DNA of 64,000 bases from Planctomycetota bacterium (GTDB lineage: Bacteria; Planctomycetota; GCA-002687715; DRQF01). Shown here in pieces: positions 1 to 7,837 of this stretch. Under the pieces are notes generated by a model. That model was not told where the DNA came from. It searched no databases and saw only the letters and a program-made list of their open reading frames with translations. The position numbers and the translations under genes are program-made. The stretch is taken from assembly GCA_020639295.1 (NCBI GenBank), contig JACKGY010000008.1:124001-188000 (forward strand), read 5' to 3'. Each line of letters begins with the position of its first letter. Position 1 is the first letter of the stretch.

Positions 1-902
1 ACCTTCTCGCCCGGCTCCAGCAGGTCGGCGCGATGCAGGGGCAGGCCGTCGATCTGGTCCTCGTCGAGCACCACGATCGGGACGCTGCCGCTCTCCGCAT
101 AACGCCGGCGCTGGCCCTCGTCGATCTGATCCGAAGGCGCGAGGATCATGTCCAGGTCGAGGCCACAGGAGAGATCGCGCAGGATCCGGATCTGGTCGCT
201 CAGGGTGAAGCCCTCGGTCTGACCGGGTTCGGTCATCAGGTTGGCGACGCAGAGCACCGGTGCCCGGGACGCGTTCACCGCCGCCACCATGCCGGGTACG
301 AGGAGGTTGGGCAGGACCTCGGTGTGGATCTTGCCCGGCCCGACGCAGATGAGATCGGCCTGTTCCAGGGCCTCGCGGATCTCGGCCCCCACCGGCGCCG
401 GTCGCGGCACCAGCCGCACCGCCGAGATCGGCTTCTTCGACATGGCGATCACCACCTGCCCGGTGCTCTTGGAACCGTCGGGATGCTCCGCCACCAGGGT
501 GATCTTGGCGTCGGTGGCCGGGATCACCCGGCCGCGCACCTCGAGCAGGCGGCGGGCCTGTTCGAGCGCCAGGCGGAAGTCACCGCTGATCCGGGTGAGG
601 GCGGCGATGAACAGGTTCCCGAAGCTGTGGTCCTTGAGGTAGGAGTCCTCGAAGCGGTACTCGAAGAGATCCTTCAGCAGCGGTTCGCCCTCGGACATGG
701 CCACGAGGCAGTCGCGGATCGCGCCGGGGGGCGGGATGCTGAAGTCCTTGCGCAGCCGCCCGGAGCTGCCCCCGTCGTCGGCGACGGTGATCACGGCGCA
801 GAGGTCCACGGACCGCGACTTGAGACCCGACAGGAGGGTCTTCATCCCGGCGCCGCCGCCGATGGCGACGATGTTCAACATCGGAGTGTCCTGGTCGCTC
901 AT
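1..902 (-). CDS. yvcK: YvcK/CofD-like gluconeogenesis factor (C-terminus off the window)
   Basis: Partial gene: the ATG lies at 902 and the reading frame is still open at base 1, so about 300 N-terminal residues are visible. The start MSDQDTPMLNIVAIGGGAG, then VTVADDGGSSGRLR and GAIRDCL, match the YvcK branch of the CofD-like fold. These proteins bind nucleotide sugars such as UDP-GlcNAc and link carbon flux with cell-wall precursor supply. The usual GGGTG glycine loop reads GGGAG here. Later stretches such as ICVGPGKIHTEVLPNLL and NLMTEPGQTEGF also fit the family. The gene follows hpf on the same strand, with a hairpin between them. The family assignment is firm; the cellular role is taken from the family. 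Confidence 0.9.
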   Translation of the reverse strand, partial: MSDQDTPMLNIVAIGGGAGMKTLLSGLKSRSVDLCAVITVADDGGSSGRLRKDFSIPPPGAIRDCLVAMSEGEPLLKDLFEYRFEDSYLKDHSFGNLFIAALTRISGDFRLALEQARRLLEVRGRVIPATDAKITLVAEHPDGSKSTGQVVIAMSKKPISAVRLVPRPAPVGAEIREALEQADLICVGPGKIHTEVLPNLLVPGMVAAVNASRAPVLCVANLMTEPGQTEGFTLSDQIRILRDLSCGLDLDMILAPSDQIDEGQRRRYAESGSVPIVVLDEDQIDGLPLHRADLLEPGEK

Positions 903-974
903 GCGCGCCCGGATTGTATGCGGAGAGCCCGACCCTGCACAGGGAGGCTGGACACCCGCCGGGCCTGGACAGCA

Positions 975-1007
975 AGAGAGCCGTCCCCGGGCTGGGGACG
1001 GCTCTCT
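975..1007 (-). terminator. Strong hairpin between hpf and yvcK
   Basis: A perfect 14-bp inverted repeat (975-988 against 994-1007, beginning AGAGAGCCGTCCCC) closes a 5-base loop. It lies just past the hpf stop codon. It has no clear U tract on either strand, which is common for terminators in very GC-rich genomes. It most likely ends hpf transcription, so yvcK would need its own promoter or read-through. Confidence 0.6.
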
Positions 1008-1034
1008 CGAGGTCGGTCCAGGTTCTGGTCTGGA

Positions 1035-1352
1035 TCAGGCCGCGTCCGCGCGGCGGCGGAGGATCCGGGCCTTCAGGCGCCGGAGTTGCTTCTCCAGCTT
1101 GGCCTGGGCCCGCAGGACGGCGCTCCGGGGCGAGTCCCCTTCGGCGCGCGCGCTGAACTGCTGTCCCTTCGTCCAGCCCACCGTCATCTCCACCGTCGCC
1201 TGGCCACCGGCGCTGACCACGACCACCTGGGCGTCGTGAAGGCGGTTCACGAACCGCTCGAGTCTCATGATCTTCGAGCGGATGAACTGCTCGAGGCTGG
1301 CGGAAAGCTGGCAGTGACGGGCGGTGATTCGGACGTCCATGATCGTCTCCAT
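1035..1352 (-). CDS. hpf: Short-form ribosome hibernation promoting factor (HPF/RaiA family)
   Basis: About 105 residues from the ATG at 1352, which has GAGGAG nine bases upstream; a second in-frame ATG (MDVRITARHC) at 1340 is the alternative. The sequence has the S30AE/sigma-54 modulation fold: MDVRITARHCQLSASLEQFI, then LERFVNRLHDAQVVV, and a basic helix RAQAKLEKQLRRLKARI. The family binds the 30S decoding channel and stabilises inactive ribosomes in stationary phase. The protein stops after the core domain, so it is a short form without the dimerising C-terminal domain of long HPF. The gene lies 34 bases after truA and is followed by a strong hairpin. Confidence 0.85.
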   Translation of the reverse strand: METIMDVRITARHCQLSASLEQFIRSKIMRLERFVNRLHDAQVVVVSAGGQATVEMTVGWTKGQQFSARAEGDSPRSAVLRAQAKLEKQLRRLKARILRRRADAA

Positions 1353-1386
1353 CTTGGTCGGCTCCTCGGCCGGACACGACTGGAAC

Positions 1387-2175
1387 TCAGCCGGTCCCAC
1401 CGACCTCATAGAGTACCCGCACAAGATGGAGCCCGCGTGCAGGAACCGTCGGGCCGGAGAATTTTCGTTCGCCGCCTTCGAGCAGCCTGGCGATGGTGGC
1501 CTCGTCGAGCTTGCCTTGACCGACGTAAACGAGGCTGCCGACGATGATTCGAACCATGTTGTAAAGGAAGCCGTCGGCCGAGAGTTCGACCTGTAGGAAG
1601 CGTCCGTCCTCGATCAGCTCGACCGCGTGCATGGTGCGGCGGCAGTCGCCGATGCGCTCCGCCTCGTGGCAGAAGGCCGAGAAGTCGTGCCGGCCGACGA
1701 AGAGCCGGGCGGCGCGACGCATGGCCTCGCGATCGAGCGGCCCCCGCAGGTGGTGGCTGCGTGCCCGCATCAGCGGTGCCTTGGCGCGTCCGGTGAGCAG
1801 GGTGTAACGGTAGGTCTTGCTCCGCGCCGAGAAACGGGCATGGAAGAAGAGGCCCACCTCCCGGGCCTCGAGCACGGCGACGTCCTCGGGCAGGACCGCG
1901 TCCAGAGCGCGTCCGAGATCGGCGGCGGGCATCCGGTGCATCAGCGTGAAGCTGGCGACCTGGCCAAGGGCATGGACCCCGGCATCGGTACGCCCGGAGC
2001 CGTTGATCACCGGTCGTTCGCCGGTGATCCGGGCGATCGCGTCCTCGAGGACCTGCTCGATCCCGAGACCGTTCTTCTGTTTCTCCCAGCCACAGTAGCG
2101 GCTGCCGTCGTATTCGAGCACCAGGGCGATGTTGCGTGGGGCCGGAGGCAGTGGCTCCTCCGGGGCGGCGGTCAA
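1387..2175 (-). CDS. truA: tRNA pseudouridine(38-40) synthase TruA
   Basis: 262 residues. It isomerises uridines 38-40 of the tRNA anticodon arm. The catalytic loop NGSGRTDAGVHALGQ places the essential Asp near residue 64, and VLEYDGSRYCGWEKQ and the C-terminal FLYNMVRIIVG are family hallmarks. I chose a TTG start at 2175. It overlaps the stop of the upstream pentapeptide gene as TTGA and has GAGGA six bases upstream. Earlier in-frame starts would run through the upstream gene and add non-conserved residues. The gene is probably co-transcribed with the pentapeptide gene above and hpf below. Confidence 0.93.
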   Translation of the reverse strand: MTAAPEEPLPPAPRNIALVLEYDGSRYCGWEKQKNGLGIEQVLEDAIARITGERPVINGSGRTDAGVHALGQVASFTLMHRMPAADLGRALDAVLPEDVAVLEAREVGLFFHARFSARSKTYRYTLLTGRAKAPLMRARSHHLRGPLDREAMRRAARLFVGRHDFSAFCHEAERIGDCRRTMHAVELIEDGRFLQVELSADGFLYNMVRIIVGSLVYVGQGKLDEATIARLLEGGERKFSGPTVPARGLHLVRVLYEVGGTG

Positions 2176-3023
2176 GGCTCGTCCTCGCCGGCCTCGGGCG
2201 ACTGCCGCGGCCAGCGGACACCGTCGACCTTGCAGCGCTCGAAGCGCGACATGTCCACCTCGGCGCCGCGGAAGTCGGCCTCGCTGAGATCGCAGGCCAC
2301 GAAGCCGGCCTCGTGCACCAGCGCGTGCTGGAGGTTGCTGCGCCGGAGGCTGGCCTCGTTGAGCATCGACTGCTTGAGATCGATGCCGCTCATGTCGGCA
2401 CCATCGAAACGGGCGCCGAGGAGATCGCTGAAGGCGAGGAAACAATCGACCAGGATCGCCTCGCTGAAGTCGGCCCGCGCGGCCCGGGCATGGTTGAGAT
2501 CCGCCTGGCTGAGGTCCGCCCCGCCCAGATCGCAATCGGCGAGTTCGGCGCGCTGCATGCTGACCGCCTTCATGCTCGCCCCGGCCAGGTTGCCATGGCG
2601 CAGGCAGGCCCGCTCGAGGAAGGCGTAGTCGAGGTGGGCGCCGGCGCCCTCCACCTCGCTCAGATCAGCCCCTTCCATGAGGGCGAACTCGAAGCGGCTC
2701 CCGCGCAGATTCGCGCCCTTGAGGTCGGCGCCGGCGAGCTGGGCGCGATCGAAGGACGCTCCCCCGAGTTCGGTCAGGACCAGGCGGGCACCGCTGAGAT
2801 CGGCGCCATCGAACCGCGCGCCGCTGAGGTCGGCACCGCTCAGATCGATGCCCCTTAGGTCGCGACCTTCGAGCCGGGCGTGGCGCAGATTGCCGCCCCG
2901 CAGACGACCGGCCCGACCGGCGGCGAGCAGACGCTCCGCGGCCTCGTTCCAGTCCTCGATCCGGGTGGCGGGAAGGCCCAGCTCGCTGAGGGCATCGTCA
3001 TCGGCGTATCGTTTGGCGACCAT
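2172..3023 (-). CDS. Pentapeptide-repeat protein
   Basis: 283 residues. After an N-terminal segment of about 55 residues (MVAKRYADDDALSELGL...), nearly all of the protein is A(D/N)LxX pentapeptide repeats (LSGADLSGARFDGADLSGAR and so on), which predict a right-handed quadrilateral beta helix. No signal peptide or membrane segment is seen, so it is probably cytoplasmic. Some pentapeptide proteins mimic DNA and protect gyrase, but nothing here shows that role. Its stop overlaps the TTG of truA (TTGA), so the two are translationally linked. The molecular target is unknown. Confidence 0.85.
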   Translation of the reverse strand: MVAKRYADDDALSELGLPATRIEDWNEAAERLLAAGRAGRLRGGNLRHARLEGRDLRGIDLSGADLSGARFDGADLSGARLVLTELGGASFDRAQLAGADLKGANLRGSRFEFALMEGADLSEVEGAGAHLDYAFLERACLRHGNLAGASMKAVSMQRAELADCDLGGADLSQADLNHARAARADFSEAILVDCFLAFSDLLGARFDGADMSGIDLKQSMLNEASLRRSNLQHALVHEAGFVACDLSEADFRGAEVDMSRFERCKVDGVRWPRQSPEAGEDEP

Positions 3024-3081
3024 GCCGCGATCGTATGGCGCCCTGGAGGGGGCGGCAAGCTGGCTCGGCCCGGTGCCGGGC

Positions 3082-3639
3082 TCAGTGCCCGGGACCGGCC
3101 CCGCCGGCCGGCTCGACCGGCCTGGATTCGCTCACGGGCGGGCGGCTCAGGCGTTCGGCCAGGGCCCTGGCCTCGACCCCGCCATGGCGACGCAGGGCGC
3201 GGAGGACCGCCTCCGGTTCCGAACGATGGGCCCGCTCGAGGTCCGCCAGGACATCCGGAGCGCGGGTCGCGCCGAGCAGCTCGACGAGCAGGGGCCTGAG
3301 CCGCGGGTCGAGGTCGACCGCCTCCAGGCGCTCACGCACCGCGCCGGCGTCCTCGGGCCGGACGTAGAGGACGCATTTCTCGAGCAGGCCAGGCAGTTCG
3401 CGGGCCAGCTCGGCCTCGCCGGCCGAGGCCACCAGCAGGGCCAGGCGGTCGAGGCCCCGGCGAAAGGCCTGGTCGGGACCGAGTTCGCGCCGGGCGCCGA
3501 GCGGAACCCAGCTCTCGGCGGCCACCGGCTCCCGGGATCGCTTCCGGGCCATGTGCTCGGTGTTGAGCAGCACGCCGGCCATCACCACCATGACGCCCGC
3601 GAGGGCGGCGACCGTGATGAGTGAGCGGTAGGGATGCAT
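3082..3639 (-). CDS. Membrane-anchored hypothetical protein
   Basis: 185 residues that I do not recognise. The N-terminus MHPYRSLITVAALAGVMVVM is a single transmembrane helix or uncleaved signal anchor. The rest (LARELPGLLEKC, AVRERLEAVDL, RLRPLLVELLGATRAPDVLADLE, VLRALRRHGG) is helix-rich with the leucine spacing of HEAT-like repeats, and the tail is Pro/Gly-rich. It precedes the pentapeptide gene on the same strand with a gap of about 58 bases. It probably faces the periplasm as a small helical scaffold, but this is inference. Confidence 0.6.
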   Translation of the reverse strand: MHPYRSLITVAALAGVMVVMAGVLLNTEHMARKRSREPVAAESWVPLGARRELGPDQAFRRGLDRLALLVASAGEAELARELPGLLEKCVLYVRPEDAGAVRERLEAVDLDPRLRPLLVELLGATRAPDVLADLERAHRSEPEAVLRALRRHGGVEARALAERLSRPPVSESRPVEPAGGAGPGH

Positions 3640-3710
3640 CCGGACCTCCAGCTTCGGGCGCTTTCCTCCGGATCTATCGGTCGCCGCGCCACTTGGCTGT
3701 AGCCCTCTCG

Positions 3711-3882
3711 CCGGCCGGCGGCCGGCGGACCTGCCGGCTGGGCAGCCGGCGCTCCGAGGCGCCGTCGATGGCAGTCGGGCATGGGCTGCGCGGCCGGCGC
3801 TGCGCGGTCCGGTCGGAGCTTGGCTGCGCAGCGGGCGCTGCGCGGTCCGGTCGGAGCTTGGCTGCGCGGCCGGCGCTGCGAG
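3711..3882 (-). repeat. GC-rich intergenic repeat, locus 1 (downstream of smc)
   Basis: The gap of about 255 bases between smc and the membrane gene is filled by the same repeat family seen at 33.4 and 44.4 kb, here on the opposite strand. It carries the palindromic module GCCGGCTGGGCAGCCGGC (about 3734-3751). It also has a 38-bp tandem unit at 3786-3823 and 3824-3861 with a truncated third copy from 3862. Each unit has a CTGCGC...GCGCTGCGCGG stem-loop and ends GGTCCGGTCGGAGCTTGG. No start codon with a ribosome site or conserved reading frame runs through it. Confidence 0.8.
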
Positions 3883-3894
3883 TTGGCGGGGCCG

Positions 3895-6800
3895 CTACTC
3901 GGCGGCTTCGGCGGTCCGGCCGCCCGGGTCCTGGGCCTCGGCCGCGACGTTCAGGTCGACCAGCAGCTCGGAAGCCACGAGCCGCTCTCCGGCCGCCTTG
4001 GCCTTCCCGTTGCCGTTGCCCTTCCCCTTGCCATGACCGTTGCCGTTGACCTCGCCGTCGCCGCCGGTCGAACCATCCTGTTCGGCCCCGCGCGCGGGGC
4101 CACGATGGCCCTCCTCGTCACCGGGCTCGCCGGTGTCGTCGATCTCCTCCCGCGCCTTGCCCTGAGCCCGGGCCCGACGCTCACGCGCCCCCCGTTTCTG
4201 CTCGGCCTCGGCGCCGCTGCGCTCGACGAAGCTGCCGTCGTCGGCGACGTCCTCGAAACGCACGCCGACGTGGCGACTGACGCCGCGCTCGCCCATGGTG
4301 ACGCCGAAGAGGACGTCGGCCCGGGCCATGGTCCGCCGGCTATGGGTGATGAGGATGAACTGGGTGCGATCCAGGAACTCGTCGAGGAGCAGGCAGAAGC
4401 GCTCGGTGTTGTCCTCGTCGAGGGCGGCATCCACCTCGTCCATGAGGCAGCAGGGACAGGGATGGGCCCGGATGATCGAGAACAGGAGCGCGACCGCGGT
4501 CAGGGTCCGCTCGCCGCCGGAGAGCAAGGTGATGCTGCGTGCCTCCTTGCCGGGCGGACGGGCGGTGATCTCGATGCCCGACTCGAGCACGTTCTCCGGC
4601 TCGACCAGGGTGATGTCGGCCCGGCCACCACCGAAGAGCTTGCGGAACATCACCTGGAAGTGCTCGCGCACGCGCTCGAAGGTCTCGACGAAGAGGCGGG
4701 TCGATTCGGCCTCGATGTCGCGCAGGATGCGGACCAGGAGCTGCTTGGAGTGCTGCAGGTCGTTGCGCTGGGCGACCAGGAACTCGAGCCGTTCCTCGAC
4801 CTCCCTGAGGTCGTCGATGGCCTGGAGGTTGACGTTGCCCAGCTTGCGCAGCATGGCCCGCCGTTCCTCGAGTTCGGCCTCGATCGCCTTCCAGTCCACG
4901 TTCTCGGCCGGGACGTAGTCCCGGTGCAGGGCGACGAGGTCGAGTTCGAGTTCGTCGTGGACGTGCTCGACCAGGCCCTCCATGGTCACCCGCAACTCGT
5001 TCTCGCGCACGTCCAGCTTGTGGAGCTTGTCGGCCAGCTCGCCCAGGTCCTGCTCCACGTCGGCGAGCTGCCGGGCGAGATCCTGGTGCTGCCGGCGAAC
5101 GGTCCCGACCTGTTCCTCGAGACCACCGATCGACTCGCGCGAGCCGCTCAGCTCCTTCTCGAGTTCCTCGGCCTTCTTCTCCTCGTCGCCGACCGAGGCC
5201 GCGGTGCGCTCGCGATCACCGGCGAAGGTGCTCAGTTCCTCGCGGTAACGGGCAATGGCCCGCTCGGCATCGGAACGTCGGGTCTCGAGATGCTCCAGCG
5301 AGCTGGCCAGGCCATGGAGCCGCTGCGAGGCCGTGGCCATGCCGACGCGTTCGCGTTCGAGAACCTGCACGGCCTCGTCCAGCTCGGCCCTGATCTGGTC
5401 GCGATCGTCGCTGCTGCGGCTCCGGTCGTCACGCGCGCGGTCGACGAGGCCGGTGACCTCGTCGAGGGCGCTCTTGTTGCGCTCCTTCTCGACCTCGAGC
5501 TCGGCGATGCGCTTGGCGGCCTCGGCGCGCCGGGTGCCGAGACGCTGGAACTCGAGCTGAAGACGGTCGAGCTGCTTGGCGATGGCCTCGGACTCGTGGT
5601 CGAGACCGCGCTTCGTGCTCTCGTCCGCCTGGACGCGGGCCTCGGTCTCGCGGTATTCGGTCTTGAGGCCCTCACGCTCCAGCCGCAGGGCCTCGATCTC
5701 GCCGGCCAGCTCCTCCAGCCGGACCTTCAGATCTTCGCGCTGACCCCGCAGCCGCTCCAGCTCGGAACGCACCGCGACCTGACCGCGCCGGCCCTTCTTG
5801 CTGCCGGTGACGAAGATCCGGCCATCGCGGACCAGGGCGCCGCCGGTGGTCACCAGCAGGCTGCCGGTGCTCAGACCGCGCTCGATCCGGGCCGCGATGG
5901 CCTCGGGCTCGACCACGTCGAGACCGCCGAGCAGGGTGGCGAGCACCCTCTGTCCGGCCTCGTCTCCAGCGCTGACGCCGGCGGGCAAGGCCGCGCCGGC
6001 GGTCGGGAAGGCCTCGAGGGCGAGGAAGGCGGCGCGACCGCGACCGCCCTCGCCGAGGAAGGCGGCTCCCTCCAGTGCTTCGGCGACGGTCGTCACCACG
6101 ATCGCCTGGGCCAGCTCGCCCAGCGCGGCCTCGAAGGCGTCGGCCAGCTCGAGGTCGGCCTGGAACAGGTCGATCAGCAGGCCGCGGAAGCCGGGCAGGA
6201 AGTCGGCGCGCTTCTTGCGCTCGGCGAGCACGCTCTTCACGCCCTCGTCGAGACCCTCCTGGCGGCTGATGTGTCCCTCGAGGGCATCGATGCGTCCCAC
6301 CACCTTGGAACGCTCGTTGAGCAGGCGGTTGTTCTCCTCGCCGAGGCTCGCCGAGCGCGCATCCAGTTCCTCGCGCCGGGCACGCAGCCGCGCCACCTCG
6401 GCGCGACCGGCCACGAGCTTCTCGTTGGCGGCCTCGAGGCGCTGGCCCAGCTCGACCCGGTGGGTCTCGAGCTGGTCCTTCTCGCGCTGCCGTTCCGCCA
6501 GGCCCTCGTCCGATCGTTCGACCTCGTCGGCCCAGCGGCGCTCGTCGGCCTCGATCCGGGCGTGCTGGCGATCGAGATCCGCCTGGCGGCGCACCAGGGA
6601 GTCGACCGACTCGGCCGCCTTCTTGACGTCGCCCTCGACCCGATTCATGCGCTCGCGCAGCTCGCGGACGCTGCCCTCGGCGGTCGTCAACGCGGTCTTC
6701 ATCGCGCCGAGGTTCGCCTCGAGCTCGGCCTTCTCGCGTGCCACCCGCTCGCGGTCCTCGGCACCCTGGCCGAGGTCGGCCTCGAGTTCCTCGATGGCGG

Positions 6801-7767
6801 CGCGCCGCGCCTTCTCGCGCTCCTCCAGGTTCTCGAGGTGGCGACGATGGAAGCCGGCGAGGTCGCGCGCGGCCTTTTCGCGGGCGCCGATGTCGGCCGC
6901 CCGTTCGCGCGCCACCGCGAGCCCTTCGGAGACCCGGGCCAGCTCCTGATCGACCTCGGCGAGTCGCGCCTTGATCTCGGTCTGGCGTTCGACCTTGCCG
7001 CCCTTGTGGTCGCCGAGCTCGGCGACCTCCTTCGCCAGCTCCTCGCGCCGGGACGCGGCCGAGTCGTAGCGGTAGAGGGCGACCTGGGCCTGGAGTTCAC
7101 GCGCCCGACGGCTGTGTTCCTGGTAGCGCTCGGCCTTGCCCGCCTGGATCTTCAGCGAGCGCTCCTGGCGGGTCAGCTCCTCGAGGATGTCGGCCAGGCG
7201 GAGCAGGTTCGCCTCCACCTTGTCGAGCTTCAATTCGGTCTCGTGCCGCCGCGAGCGGAAGCGCGAGATGCCGGCGGCCTCCTCGAAGACCTTGCGCCGA
7301 TCGATCGGGTTGGAGGCCAGGACGCTGTCGATCTTTCCCTGCTCCATGAAGGAGTAGCCGCCCGGGCCGAGTCCGGTGCCCATGAACAGCTCGCGCACGT
7401 CCTTGAGGCGCGAGCTCTGGCCGTTGATCAGGTACTCGCTGTCGCCGCTGCGGTAGAGCCGCCGGGTGACGTCGACCTGGTCGGCGTCCATCGGCAGGCT
7501 GCGGTCCTCGTTGTCGAAACGGAGCGTGACCTCCGCGAGGTCGAGCGCCGCCCGGTTGGAGCTGCCGTTGAAGATGACGTCGGTCATCGACTGGCCACGA
7601 AGGCTCTTGGCCCGCTGTTCGCCGAGCACCCACTTCACGGCGTCGACGGTATTGCTCTTGCCACAGCCGTTCGGCCCGACGATGGCGGTGACGCCTTCGT
7701 CGAAGTCGAAGACGGTGCGTTCGGCGAAGGACTTGAAGCCGAACAGTTCCAGGGACTTGAGTCTCAA
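3895..7767 (-). CDS. smc: Chromosome segregation protein SMC
   Basis: 1290 residues. It is the ATP-driven condensin core that loops and segregates DNA. Walker A GPNGCGKSNT is at residues 31-40. Long coiled coils flank a hinge at about 500-650 (FLPGFRGLLIDLFQADLELA...). The C-terminal head has the signature LSGGERTLTAVALL and Walker B LMDEVDAALDEDN. The start is TTG (TTG-AGA-CTC-AAG) with GGGAG upstream; the conserved MRLKSLELFGFKSF begins exactly there. Bacterial SMCs are usually about 1150-1200 residues. Here about 110 extra C-terminal residues follow the head: a charged stretch, an NGNGHGKGKGNGNGK low-complexity run and an acidic end. Kleisin partners are not in the window. Confidence 0.96.
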   Translation of the reverse strand: MRLKSLELFGFKSFAERTVFDFDEGVTAIVGPNGCGKSNTVDAVKWVLGEQRAKSLRGQSMTDVIFNGSSNRAALDLAEVTLRFDNEDRSLPMDADQVDVTRRLYRSGDSEYLINGQSSRLKDVRELFMGTGLGPGGYSFMEQGKIDSVLASNPIDRRKVFEEAAGISRFRSRRHETELKLDKVEANLLRLADILEELTRQERSLKIQAGKAERYQEHSRRARELQAQVALYRYDSAASRREELAKEVAELGDHKGGKVERQTEIKARLAEVDQELARVSEGLAVARERAADIGAREKAARDLAGFHRRHLENLEEREKARRAAIEELEADLGQGAEDRERVAREKAELEANLGAMKTALTTAEGSVRELRERMNRVEGDVKKAAESVDSLVRRQADLDRQHARIEADERRWADEVERSDEGLAERQREKDQLETHRVELGQRLEAANEKLVAGRAEVARLRARREELDARSASLGEENNRLLNERSKVVGRIDALEGHISRQEGLDEGVKSVLAERKKRADFLPGFRGLLIDLFQADLELADAFEAALGELAQAIVVTTVAEALEGAAFLGEGGRGRAAFLALEAFPTAGAALPAGVSAGDEAGQRVLATLLGGLDVVEPEAIAARIERGLSTGSLLVTTGGALVRDGRIFVTGSKKGRRGQVAVRSELERLRGQREDLKVRLEELAGEIEALRLEREGLKTEYRETEARVQADESTKRGLDHESEAIAKQLDRLQLEFQRLGTRRAEAAKRIAELEVEKERNKSALDEVTGLVDRARDDRSRSSDDRDQIRAELDEAVQVLERERVGMATASQRLHGLASSLEHLETRRSDAERAIARYREELSTFAGDRERTAASVGDEEKKAEELEKELSGSRESIGGLEEQVGTVRRQHQDLARQLADVEQDLGELADKLHKLDVRENELRVTMEGLVEHVHDELELDLVALHRDYVPAENVDWKAIEAELEERRAMLRKLGNVNLQAIDDLREVEERLEFLVAQRNDLQHSKQLLVRILRDIEAESTRLFVETFERVREHFQVMFRKLFGGGRADITLVEPENVLESGIEITARPPGKEARSITLLSGGERTLTAVALLFSIIRAHPCPCCLMDEVDAALDEDNTERFCLLLDEFLDRTQFILITHSRRTMARADVLFGVTMGERGVSRHVGVRFEDVADDGSFVERSGAEAEQKRGARERRARAQGKAREEIDDTGEPGDEEGHRGPARGAEQDGSTGGDGEVNGNGHGKGKGNGNGKAKAAGERLVASELLVDLNVAAEAQDPGGRTAEAAE

Positions 7768-7837
7768 GGCTGGCTGCTCCCAGAGGTAGAGGGATGGCGG
7801 ATTCTAAGCCGGACCGGTGACATCTCGGCCAACCGCC

